Origin: Leptolyngbyaceae cyanobacterium SM1_3_5
Lineage (GTDB): Bacteria > Cyanobacteriota > Cyanobacteriia > Elainellales > Elainellaceae
DNA: 7,204 nucleotides
Direction: 5' to 3'
NCBI GenBank assembly: GCA_012031475.1
Contig: JAAUTJ010000237.1
Coordinates: 1 to 7,204 of the forward strand
The position numbers and the translations under genes are program-made. Under the pieces are notes generated by a model. The model was not told the DNA's origin. It saw only the letters and a program-made list of their open reading frames with translations, and did no database searches. Positions 1 through 5,906 of the stretch are shown here, one piece after another. Numbering within the stretch: position 1 is the stretch's first letter; each line of letters begins with the position of its first letter.

Positions 1-318
1 ACGGTACCGGGGAGTGTGTAGGACGCGGTCCAGATGCCGCCGGCGTTCGTCCCGGCGACGGCACTGCCACCGCCGAACTGGCTGAAGTCGAAGGTCACCG
101 CCGCAAGATGGCGGTGTTGTCGCCGGTTGCGGAATTGTCCCAAGTCACGGTCACGGTGTCGCGCCGCGGTAGATGCGGACTCCGTCCGTCACATTGCCGC
201 CGCTGATCGCGATCCGGGGTCGGAGACGGTGGGTGCGATGGTGTCCACCGCAACGCCCGCGGTGTCGGCCGTGGTGGCGTTGCCGGCATCATCGGTCACG
301 GTCAACCGCGGCGCTCAG
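1..318 (-). pseudogene. Fragment of Ig-like repeat surface protein/adhesin, frameshifted, partial at both ends
   Basis: Read on the minus strand from about 315, the translation gives LTVTDDAGNATTADTAG followed by VDTIAPTVS. This is the typical C-terminal strand and linker of bacterial Ig-like domains repeated in large secreted adhesins. After a one-base frame break near 215 it continues with ISGGNVTDGVRIYRG. After another near 178 it gives DTVTVTWDNSATGDN, and after a third near 110 VTFDFSQFGGGSAVAG and IWTASYTLPGTV, running off the window edge. So at least three indels fall in about 315 bases, while codon-level similarity to the repeat type persists in each frame. Such proteins are exported and act in attachment or biofilm. 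Only about 100 residues are here, with no signal peptide or anchor. The GC-rich composition and lack of HIP1 words differ from the cyanobacterial part. The family call rests on motif style only; the exact domain family is unknown. Confidence 0.5.
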
Positions 319-660
319 AACCGTTACGCGTCCGAAGCCGTATGTCCGCAGCAGAAGAGCGAGGGGCCACAGCGTTGCGACATGGAACGCGAATGTCACC
401 AGCCGCCCAGCAATGTCGAGCGGGACCCCGTCCGGGCGAATAATGCGACAATCCATCGGTAAAGCGGGAATTCAAGGTATCGCCGAGGGCGCGCCTAGCA
501 CCGGCGTCTCGTAGGCAAACCAGGGCCCACCGTGCAGCACCCAGTAGGCTGACACCGCGGTCTGGGTCTGCCGGAACGAATGCATGTCGAGCAGGGGCTG
601 CCGCAGCCCGATTGCCAGCACGTAGACGGCGTGTGCGAGAGCCGCGGCGAGCAGGACCAT
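319..660 (-). pseudogene. N-terminal fragment of multi-spanning membrane protein (glycosyltransferase-like), frameshifted
   Basis: Starting at an ATG at 660, the minus strand encodes a hydrophobic first helix (VLLAAALAHAVYVLAIG) followed by LLDMHSFRQTQTAVSAYW and GGPWFAYETPVLGAP. This resembles the periplasmic loop after TM1 in lipid-linked-sugar glycosyltransferases and related polyprenyl-phosphate-dependent membrane enzymes, where an acidic residue in that loop is functional. The frame closes at a TGA at 472-474. The homologous sequence resumes in another frame as EFPLYRWIVALFARTG, then DIAGRLVTFAFHVATLWPL and LALLLRTYGFGR, a second hydrophobic segment, so a small indel sits near 474-480. 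Around 315-325 the sequence changes to the Ig-like fragment, so about 110 residues of a protein usually of 450-600 remain. The likely role is transfer of a sugar to a surface glycan or lipid; the substrate cannot be told. The start is plausible because TM1 follows directly, but it lies at a suspected junction. Confidence 0.5.
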
Positions 661-676
661 AGAAGAATATTAAAGC
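659..676 (+). repeat. Left arm of near-perfect inverted repeat bracketing the putA block
   Basis: ATAGAAGAATATTAAAGC matches the reverse complement of 2509-2527 (ATAGAAGAATATTGAAAGC) with a single-base gap. It is an AT-rich island in a GC-rich stretch, exactly between the glycosyltransferase-like fragment (ATG at 660) and the biotin carboxylase fragment (stop at 670-672). Confidence 0.6.
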
Positions 677-828
677 AGGCGCTCGGCGAACTCGGTTTTC
701 TCCGAAAGGAAGCCAAAGCCCGGATGCACGGCTTGCGCCCCGGTTTTGCGCACGGCCTCCACGATTTTGTCGATCACCAGATAGCTTTGCGCCGCGGGGG
801 ACGGCCCGATGAACACCGCTTCGTCCGC
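670..828 (-). pseudogene. Biotin carboxylase domain fragment (acyl-CoA carboxylase alpha subunit), fused to putA
   Basis: The minus strand encodes ADEAVFIGPSPAAQSYL, VIDKIVEAVRKTGAQAVHPG and FGFLSEKTEFAERL before a TAA at 670-672. The IGP.PA.QSYL...HPGFGFLSE pattern is the signature of the N-terminal Rossmann-like part of biotin carboxylases: acetyl-, propionyl- and methylcrotonyl-CoA carboxylase alpha chains and pyruvate carboxylase. They carboxylate biotin using ATP and bicarbonate. Only about 50 of roughly 450 domain residues are present, without the ATP-grasp core, so it cannot be active. It is continuous in frame with the upstream PutA reading frame. ADEAV occurs naturally in both families, so the switch point lies somewhere in 814-828. 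GC is higher than in the putA portion and there are no HIP1 words, which suggests a different source genome. The family assignment is firm; the subclass is not. Confidence 0.75.
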
Positions 829-2443
829 CTGCTCCACGCTAATCAGCCCAACCCGTCCAACCACTTCACTGAAATTCGAGGGATTGACCGACTCGATCGA
901 TTCCACCGTATTCACCGACTCGCCATTGATCAGCGGACGGTAAGTTTTGCCCAACTGATCGCGGACGGTTGTGAAGGCGGCAAGGGCGCGATCGCGGATT
1001 TCCAGCACGGCATAATCCGTATCGGCAGCGTTGTGGAATTCTGAGTGATTTTTGATTTTTGATTCTCCAGTTTCCATGACGGGCGGAGCAAGCAGTTCTT
1101 CGATCGGTCGGTCTTCCAAATTCTGCTTCAGAAAGGAACTGTTCGCCGTATTTTCCAGCAGGCGACGAATCAGGTAGGACATGCCGGGAATCAGTTCGCC
1201 ATACGGACAGTAAACGCGGACACGATAGCCGCGATCGACCAGCGCTTTCGCCAATTTATCGCCCATGCCGTACAGCACTTGCAGTTCAAAGCGGCGACGC
1301 GGAATGTTCAGCGTTTCGGCAATGGCGATCGCGTGAGCGTGTGACCGGACGTTGTGAGAGCCGATCGCCGCATACAGATATTCGTTGTTTTCGAGCAGAA
1401 TTTCGGTCAGCCGCTCGAAGTTAGCATCGGTCGAAGATTTTCCGAAAAGACGGGAAGTTCCCAATCTTTTTGAATCGCCTTAATGGTTTCCTGATCCCAA
1501 TATGCGCCTTTCACCAGCCGAATCGTGATCGGCACGCCGCGCTGTTTTGCCCAGTCGATCCAGCCGCGCAAATCGGCTTCGGTATCGCGGAGGTAGGCTT
1601 GCAGCGTGACGCCGATATCCGTCCGTGACTGGAATTCTGGCTCAGTCAGAATCTTTTTGAGAATGGCGATCGTGATGTCCTTGTAGGCGTACTGCTCCAT
1701 GTCGAAATGCACGGCAGCACCGAGTTCACGAGCGCGACGCAGCAGAGTACGAATGCGATCGCTGACTCGTTCTTCACTGCCCGCCGCATCCAGCGGATCA
1801 AACTGTGAATAGAACGCTGTCAGCTTGACGGAAACTTGAACACTGGGCAAAGATTCACCGCCCGCCTCGTCGATTTGCGGCACACGCGACCAGGATTTTG
1901 ACGCCTCGGCTAGCTGCTGCATCAGTTCCAGATAGCGATTCAGATACGAAAGCGCTTCGGCCTCGGTGATTACGGCTTCACCCAAGAGATCAACTGTGAA
2001 GGTCATCTTTTGGCGGCGCAGTTGCTCGATCGTCTTGATCACCTGCTGGATGTTTTCGCCCGCAATGTATTTGTGCGCCAAGGTTCGACCGCGCCCGAAA
2101 CCGTCGTCGCGGCGACCTGAGCGGGCACAGATTCCAGATTGGTGAAATTCAGCAGTCCCTTCATGGCAGCAGGCAGTTCGACTGAGGGATCGCCCAGATA
2201 TTCCTGCATGTGCCGAGCGATCTCAGCCTTACTTTTCAGGGCGGGCAGGCAGTCGATGAAGCGAAACATCTGGACGCGCAAGCCCGGATTGCCCATTGTC
2301 CAGGCCAACAACTTGTCATCCCAGCGCATCTGATCGCGCATTTGAGCCAGAAACGATCGCTTCTCCCGCGTGGCCGACAATAGTTCCTTGGCGATCGCCT
2401 GCGTTTGCGTTTCGTAATTCGTTTGCGTAACTTGTACAACCAC
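815..2443 (-). pseudogene. putA: Bifunctional proline dehydrogenase / delta-1-pyrroline-5-carboxylate dehydrogenase PutA, truncated and twice frameshifted
   Basis: PutA oxidises proline to glutamate: an FAD-dependent proline dehydrogenase (PRODH) barrel makes P5C and an NAD-dependent aldehyde dehydrogenase domain finishes the reaction. Here the PRODH part is nearly complete. Its N-terminal helical region (AQMRDQMRWDDKLLAW) is followed by VQVSVKLTAFYSQFDPLD, AVHFDMEQYAYKD, the flavin-site signature TIRLVKGAYWD, QVLYGMGDKL and the substrate-site stretch YLIRRLLENTANSSFL. The aldehyde dehydrogenase domain begins at KTYRPLINGE and is lost after about 30 residues, where the reading frame runs into biotin carboxylase sequence. 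About 540 of the usual ~990 residues remain. Frame breaks lie near 2080-2100 (reparable by one base at a G run) and at the four-T run 1438-1441 (one missing base). I chose the GTG at 2443 because AAGGGGG lies 10 bases upstream; the longer reading from 2476 would span this site. The gene is monocistronic in view and divergent from the hypothetical gene at 2668. It may be intact in the organism if the breaks are sequencing or assembly errors. Confidence 0.9.
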
Positions 2444-2453
2444 AGCTAAAGTT

Positions 2454-2460
2454 CCCCCTT
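2454..2460 (-). promoter_or_regulatory. Ribosome binding site of putA
   Basis: On the minus strand AAGGGGG is followed after 10 bases by GTG (2443-2441), which opens MVVQVTQTNYETQT. This decides the start over the upstream in-frame ATG at 2476, whose reading (MPDCQKGGTLA) would include the Shine-Dalgarno sequence as coding and looks unlike a PutA N-terminus. Confidence 0.55.
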
Positions 2461-2502
2461 TTTGGCAGTCAGGCAATGTGGATCGATCGCGCCTGCTGCT
2501 GC

Positions 2503-2516
2503 TTGAAAGCTTTCAA
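2503..2516. promoter_or_regulatory. 14-bp perfect palindrome (TTGAAAGCTTTCAA) upstream of putA, possible operator
   Basis: TTGAAAGCTTTCAA is its own reverse complement. It lies 60-73 bases upstream of the putA GTG, in the divergent intergenic region. Symmetric sites of this length are typical of dimeric helix-turn-helix regulators, so an operator for putA is possible. No confident -35/-10 pair was found around it on either strand. The 224-base stretch 2444-2667 otherwise holds only the putA leader and the upstream region of the gene at 2668. Confidence 0.3.
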
Positions 2517-2527
2517 TATTCTTCTAT
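2509..2527 (-). repeat. Right arm of near-perfect inverted repeat bracketing the putA block
   Basis: This is the partner of 659-676, in the putA upstream region, overlapping half of the 14-bp palindrome. Inward from the repeat both copies also share AGCAGGCGC, so the left copy resembles an inverted, internally deleted copy of the putA upstream DNA. Confidence 0.6.
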
Positions 2528-2667
2528 TGTCGAAGCTTTGAGGTCAAACTGTGGCTCAAGTTAAAGTTACATGACGATCGCCCCAGCTTAATGCGGCTTC
2601 CTGAAGTGATTTGCGCCGCCAGATGCAGAAGGCTAGACTGAGAGTACATCAGTTCTACAATCCTTCA

Positions 2668-3180
2668 ATGGCTGAAAATTCAGATTTTCGAGTTGATATT
2701 GACGAAGCCCTGACAGCCTTAGGTCAATTTCCATATTCGGAGACGGATCTGCGGCTGCTCAGTCCTGACGAGTGCGGAAATATTTTGGTGACAATTCTCA
2801 ATCGATTTACAACGCTGGGCGATCGAGGACTAACGGAATATTGTGATTGGGACTCATTCAAAGAGCCAAAGTACTCAGTCCGGGTAGAACACGCGCCCGC
2901 CGATTTATGTAGGGTTGTGCCCCTCGATGAGCCTGTCTGGTTCGTTGCCGAAGATTGGTATCGCAATAAACCGCACGATAACTTCTGGCTTTACGAAGGA
3001 AAAATTGAGACGATCTGCAACTTGCTCAACGAAATGTATGAGTTTCGGTATTACGTCGTTTCCAAAACATACGACTGGCTAATCTCCGAAAATCCTCAAG
3101 ACTGCTTAATCGGTGTTGGCAGCAGCATCGTTGAAAAGATGCAATACCTAGTGTCAATTGGCGAACTCTGGGCGCTCTAA
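2668..3180 (+). CDS. Hypothetical protein, DUF6756-like, 170 aa
   Basis: This intact acidic protein starts MAENSDFRVDIDEALTALG. I chose the ATG at 2668. The frame is open back to 2611 (TTG), with another ATG at 2622, but the extra residues (RRQMQKARLRVHQF) are basic and look non-coding, and no start has a good Shine-Dalgarno sequence. The C-terminal half carries VWFVAEDWYRNKPHDNFWLY, EGKIETICNLLNEMYEF and RYYVVSKTYDWLISENPQD, a tryptophan/tyrosine-rich pattern I associate with the DUF6756 family of small cytoplasmic proteins of unknown function. There is no signal peptide, transmembrane segment or catalytic motif. It is transcribed divergently from putA and ends 12 bases before a strong hairpin, so it is probably a single-gene unit. 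Codon use and HIP1-like CGATCG words fit the cyanobacterial background. The family name is from memory of the motif and should be treated as tentative; no function is assigned. Confidence 0.8.
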   Translation: MAENSDFRVDIDEALTALGQFPYSETDLRLLSPDECGNILVTILNRFTTLGDRGLTEYCDWDSFKEPKYSVRVEHAPADLCRVVPLDEPVWFVAEDWYRNKPHDNFWLYEGKIETICNLLNEMYEFRYYVVSKTYDWLISENPQDCLIGVGSSIVEKMQYLVSIGELWAL

Positions 3181-3192
3181 CTGACGACGCAT

Positions 3193-3228
3193 AAACTCCC
3201 AGCGCCGACAAAGTAACGCTGGGAGTTT
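3193..3228 (+). terminator. Rho-independent-like terminator hairpin after the 170-aa gene
   Basis: AAACTCCCAGCG (3193-3204) and CGCTGGGAGTTT (3217-3228) form a perfect 12-bp stem with a 12-base loop, starting 12 bases after the stop codon. The TTT lies within the stem's 3' arm and is followed by CATCC, so a classical long U tract is absent. The AAA on the 5' arm would make it bidirectional in principle. Confidence 0.7.
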
Positions 3229-3252
3229 CATCCAGATTGCGATCGAGCTTTA

Positions 3253-3268
3253 GAGGACGTTTGAAAAG
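3253..3268 (+). repeat. Left terminal inverted repeat of the IS5-family element
   Basis: GAGGACGTTTGAAAAG, paired with the right end with one mismatch. It is preceded by the TTA target-site copy at 3250-3252. Confidence 0.8.
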
Positions 3269-3285
3269 GTGAGGGGTGTGAGCTT

Positions 3286-4090
3286 TTACGCCAAACGCCT
3301 CACCATCAGCCGAATCATGGCAATGTAGATCAACGTCTCGGATGTTTCGGGCAACAACTCATAGTCTCGAACTAAGCGCCGCGATTGCATCAACCAGCCA
3401 AACGTGCGCTCGACGACCCAGCGCTTTTTGAGTAGGACAAAGCCTTTGGTTTGCTCTGGTCGCAAGACGACTTGGACAATCCAACGGCACACATCCATCA
3501 CCCAGACCCGGAAGGGATTGCCATCGTAGCCCCCATCAACCCAAATGGTGTGCAGCCGGGATACGGCTTTGTCCATGCGCTTGACACGCTTGAGGACTCG
3601 CTTACCGCCTGCACGCTCACCCACATTGGCCGCTGTAACTAGAACGCGCAGGACTAAGCCCAGTGTGTCCACACTCAGAAACCGTTTGCGCCCCTTGATG
3701 AGTTTGCCCGCATCCCACCCAACCTGCTCACTCACACCTGCGGCAGTTTTGACGCTTTGCGAGTCGAGGACGGCTTCGGAGGGACTTGGCTCTCGGTCGT
3801 TGTCCAGACGCACCCACTGGTGCAACTGGTCATGCATCGCCACCCAAGTGCCATTGATGCGCCAGGTGCGAAAGTACGTGTACACCGTTTGCCAAGCCGG
3901 AAAGTCACCGGGCAGATGTCACCGGGCAGATTGCGCCAGCGACAGCCCTCACACAGCAGATACAAGATCGCGTTGAGGATGTCCCACATCTCGACCGTGC
4001 GGGGGCGCCACCAGGCTTGGGTGGCGGAATCAGGGGTTCAATCAGTTCCCATTGCTCCTGGGTCAAATTGCTGGAGTATGCTTTACTCAT
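3286..4090 (-). pseudogene. IS5-family (IS1031-like) DDE transposase, frameshifted twice
   Basis: The gene starts at ATG 4090 with MSKAYSSNLTQEQWELIEPL, the usual N-terminus of this group (DUF4096-type region). A first break at the G run 4001-4005 (one base short) moves the frame to PRTVEMWDILNAILYLLCEG and RWRNLPGD. A second break is a 14-bp tandem duplication at 3904-3931. The remainder runs as VYTYFRTWRINGTW to the TAA at 3286-3288. Catalytic DDE positions are visible as VLDSQSVKT (first Asp), WVDGGYDG (second Asp) and RWVVERTFGWL (Glu). Restoring one base and removing one 14-bp copy gives exactly 264 codons, i.e. a 263-aa protein of normal length, which supports both corrections. The breaks do not match the place where IS427-type members use programmed frameshifting. 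As read, the protein cannot be made in one piece. Confidence 0.9.
3904..3931. repeat. 14-bp perfect tandem duplication inside the IS5-family transposase
   Basis: GTCACCGGGCAGAT occurs twice with no spacer (3904-3917 and 3918-3931). On the coding strand it falls at the codons for Leu-Pro-Gly-Asp. A single copy restores RNLPGDFPAWQTVYTYF, so the second copy is an insertion relative to the family. Confidence 0.9.
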
Positions 4091-4159
4091 GGCTCTCAAG
4101 GGTGCTGTGATTGTGTATCTACAGCGTATGCCCGGAGAGCTTTTTTACGTCATCTCTGA

Positions 4160-4175
4160 CTTCTCAAACGTCCTC
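4160..4175 (-). repeat. Right terminal inverted repeat of the IS5-family element
   Basis: On the minus strand it reads GAGGACGTTTGAGAAG. The TTA at 4176-4178 follows it on the plus strand. Confidence 0.8.
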
Positions 4176-5237
4176 TTAGACAATCGGAAAAGAAATCGCT
4201 AGAGTCAAGAGATGAAAGAACCTGTGACTCGATTAGATTATTGCCAATATCTACTGGTCAGCCAGATCAATTACACGTTGACGAATTTTGCCGACCATAG
4301 TGAGCGGTTTTCACATGATCAGATCAATCGGTATCTGGCAGGGGAGAAAATCACACCGCGATTGGTGTGGGAGAACGTTGCCACTCAGGTGGTTCAGAGT
4401 CAGTTTGGCTATGTCGTCTTTGATGACACGGTACTCGATAAGCAATACTCGTTTGCAATTGAGTTAGTGCGGCGGCAGTACAGTGGCAACACACATGGCG
4501 TGATCAAAGGGATCAAGGTGGTGAGGTGCATCTATATCAATCATGAATTAGATCAGTTCTGGCTGATTGACTATCGCATCTACGACCCAGATGGCGATGG
4601 CAAAAGCAAACTCGACCATGTGCGAGAGATGTTGCGTCATACCGTGTATCACAAGCAGTTGCCGTTTCAGGCCGTGCTGATGGACACGTGGTATGCCACG
4701 AAGGACTTGATGTTGTGCATTGAGGCATTAGAGAAGCTCTACTACTGCCCGCTCAAAAACAATCGACAAGTCGATGATTCGGAGGGACAACAGCCCTATT
4801 GCCGGGTCGATACGCTGGAGTGGAGTCCCACTGAACTTGAACAAGGCAAGCGCATCAAAATCAAAGGCTTTCCCAAAGACCACAAAGTGCAGTGTTTCCG
4901 GGTTGAGGGGTCTACCCACCGCACGGATTTCGTCGTCACTAACGATGTCGCTCAGGATTCGACTAAGGCAACACAACAGGTGTGCGGCTTGCGTTGGAAG
5001 ATTGAGCAACTGCACCGTGAAGCCAAGCAGGTGACGGGATTAGAAGCTTGCCAGTGTCGCAAAGCGAGAATTCAGCGCAATCATATTGGTTGTGCTTTTC
5101 TGGTTTGGGTCAGGCTTCATGCCTTAGCTCAACAAGCGGGGCAAACCATCTATCAACTCAAACATGGCTTACTTGATGATTACCTCTGTCAGCAACTCAA
5201 GAACCCATCCCTTAAGATGGCTGTTGCGTAAGTCCTA
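4176..5237 (+). mobile_element. IS701-like insertion sequence, left end not recognisable
   Basis: This is an intact transposase gene with only 36 bases between it and the IS5-family element, and a right boundary just past its stop codon. The likely right end reads TAGGACTTACGCAACAGCC on the minus strand, at 5237 and inward. Terminal sequences of the form AGGACTTACGC recur, as I remember, in cyanobacterial insertion sequences. No matching inverted copy occurs in 4176-4211, nor in 3229-3252 beyond the IS5-family element, so the left end is missing or the right end is misjudged. The right end interrupts the 3' end of the Uma2 gene. Boundaries are approximate. Confidence 0.55.
4212..5231 (+). CDS. 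IS701-like DDE transposase, 339 aa, full length
   Basis: This catalyses cut-and-paste movement of its element through an RNase H-fold DDE nuclease. The N-terminus MKEPVTRLDYCQYLLVSQIN begins a helical DNA-binding region (SHDQINRYLAGEKITPRLVW, residues 34-53). Likely catalytic residues are Asp71/Asp72 in VVFDDTVLDK, Asp158 in AVLMDTWYATK and Glu265 in LRWKIEQLHREAKQ. The last fits the W-x-I-E-x-x-H-R-E-x-K signature at the end of the fold. YRIYDPDGDGKSKLDHV (residues 121-137) is also typical of the cyanobacterial members I remember. Its length of about 340 aa is normal and it is the only transposase here without a frame break, so it may be active. The start has a weak purine-rich stretch (GTCAAGAG) just upstream. 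The stop at 5229-5231 overlaps the convergent Uma2 gene by 20 bases. Assignment to IS701 rather than a related DDE family is from memory. Confidence 0.88.
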   Translation: MKEPVTRLDYCQYLLVSQINYTLTNFADHSERFSHDQINRYLAGEKITPRLVWENVATQVVQSQFGYVVFDDTVLDKQYSFAIELVRRQYSGNTHGVIKGIKVVRCIYINHELDQFWLIDYRIYDPDGDGKSKLDHVREMLRHTVYHKQLPFQAVLMDTWYATKDLMLCIEALEKLYYCPLKNNRQVDDSEGQQPYCRVDTLEWSPTELEQGKRIKIKGFPKDHKVQCFRVEGSTHRTDFVVTNDVAQDSTKATQQVCGLRWKIEQLHREAKQVTGLEACQCRKARIQRNHIGCAFLVWVRLHALAQQAGQTIYQLKHGLLDDYLCQQLKNPSLKMAVA

Positions 5238-5808
5238 ATGGATATGAAAACGTGACATCTTCGTAAAGGTCTTCGATCGCCCCTTCAAACTTGATGCTTT
5301 GCAGTTGGAAGGTTCCGTGTTCGTCGGTGTAGGACTGCAACACCCACAGCCCTGCTTCGTTGCGGCGGAAGCATTCGACTCGCTGGCGCTTGGTGTTGAT
5401 CAAGACGTATTCTTGCAAGCTGTCTAGCGTCTGGTAGTCGGCAAATTTGTCACCGCGATCGAATGCCTCAGTCGAATCAGAGAGGACTTCGACAATTAGG
5501 CAAGGAAATCGCTTCTCTAGAGGAGTTTCTCGATCGCGGGGATCGCACGTCACGAGGATATCGGGGTAGTAGTACCGATTGAGTGATTCGATTCTGGCTT
5601 TCATATCTGAGATGTAGATCCGGCAACCCGTCCCCCGGATGTGGCTACGCAAGAGGGTTAATAGGTTTCCAGCGATCGTCACATGGGCATCGTTTGCCCC
5701 AACCATCGCGTAAATTTGCCCATCGATGTATTCGTGCTTGACGGGGCTGTGTTCCTCCATCTGGAGGTATTCTTCGGGTGTGAGGTAGGACTGTGGCAAG
5801 GCAATCAT
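5212..5808 (-). CDS. Uma2-family (DUF820) PD-(D/E)XK nuclease-like protein, 198 aa
   Basis: Uma2 proteins are restriction-endonuclease-fold proteins greatly expanded in cyanobacteria; their role is not established. Visible here are the N-terminal LTPEEYLQMEEHSP, VKHEYIDGQIYAMVGAN (residues 23-39) and the core motif: Pro82-Asp83 in RYYYPDILVTCD, Glu107 in CLIVEVLSDSTEAFDRGDK, and Lys121. Then comes the aromatic strand LQEYVLINTKRQRVECFRR. The start ATG at 5808-5806 has GAGGA seven bases upstream. The natural C-terminus should lie near IEDLYEDVTF (residues 178-187); the last residues and the TAA at 5214-5212 come from the adjoining IS701-like element. The fold and active site are therefore intact and only the tail is replaced. 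It is convergent with the transposase and stands upstream of no other gene in its direction. No toxin-antitoxin partner is visible. Confidence 0.92.
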   Translation of the reverse strand: MIALPQSYLTPEEYLQMEEHSPVKHEYIDGQIYAMVGANDAHVTIAGNLLTLLRSHIRGTGCRIYISDMKARIESLNRYYYPDILVTCDPRDRETPLEKRFPCLIVEVLSDSTEAFDRGDKFADYQTLDSLQEYVLINTKRQRVECFRRNEAGLWVLQSYTDEHGTFQLQSIKFEGAIEDLYEDVTFSYPLGLTQQPS

Positions 5809-5815
5809 CGATCGA

Positions 5816-5820
5816 TCCTC
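5816..5820 (-). promoter_or_regulatory. Ribosome binding site of the Uma2 gene
   Basis: GAGGA on the minus strand, seven bases before ATG 5808, fixes the start. The spacer and start overlap the palindromic word ATCGATCGAT. Confidence 0.6.
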
Positions 5821-5906
5821 AAAGATAGAGCGGCAAGTTTTTTCAGCGAGAGTAGTTCTATTTTGCCAGCTTTAGTTTAGAGGAGCGATCGGGTAAATTT
5901 CTCAGT

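Larger units (their letters stand above)
3253..4175 (-). mobile_element. IS5-family insertion sequence (IS1031-like), 923 bp
   Basis: The ends are imperfect inverted repeats. GAGGACGTTTGAAAAG at 3253-3268 matches the reverse complement of 4160-4175 at 15 of 16 positions. The element is flanked by TTA at 3250-3252 and TTA at 4176-4178, fitting the 3-bp TNA target duplication known for the IS1031 group. It holds one transposase gene on the minus strand filling most of its length. Size, ends and protein agree with this group. The transposase is broken, so this copy is probably non-autonomous unless the frame breaks are errors. It sits directly beside an IS701-like element. Confidence 0.85.

Noticed and set aside
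34..514. Plus-strand reading frames of 113-142 codons at the left end
   Set aside because: They are arginine/proline-rich with no domain sense. The minus strand reads as recognisable Ig-like and membrane-protein fragments, so these are GC-rich shadows.
580..1044. Plus-strand 154-codon frame
   Set aside because: It is antisense to the putA/biotin carboxylase reading, whose motifs are clear.
3900..4005. Programmed ribosomal frameshifting of the IS5-family transposase
   Set aside because: Two breaks occur, one being a 14-bp duplication. Neither shows a slippery heptamer with an overlapping orfA/orfB pair in the usual place.
3545..4110. Plus-strand frames across the IS5-family element
   Set aside because: They are opposite-strand shadows of the transposase. 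The DDE motifs are on the minus strand.
4728..5015. Minus-strand 95-codon frame inside the IS701-like element
   Set aside because: It is antisense to an intact transposase with catalytic motifs and has no independent start signal.
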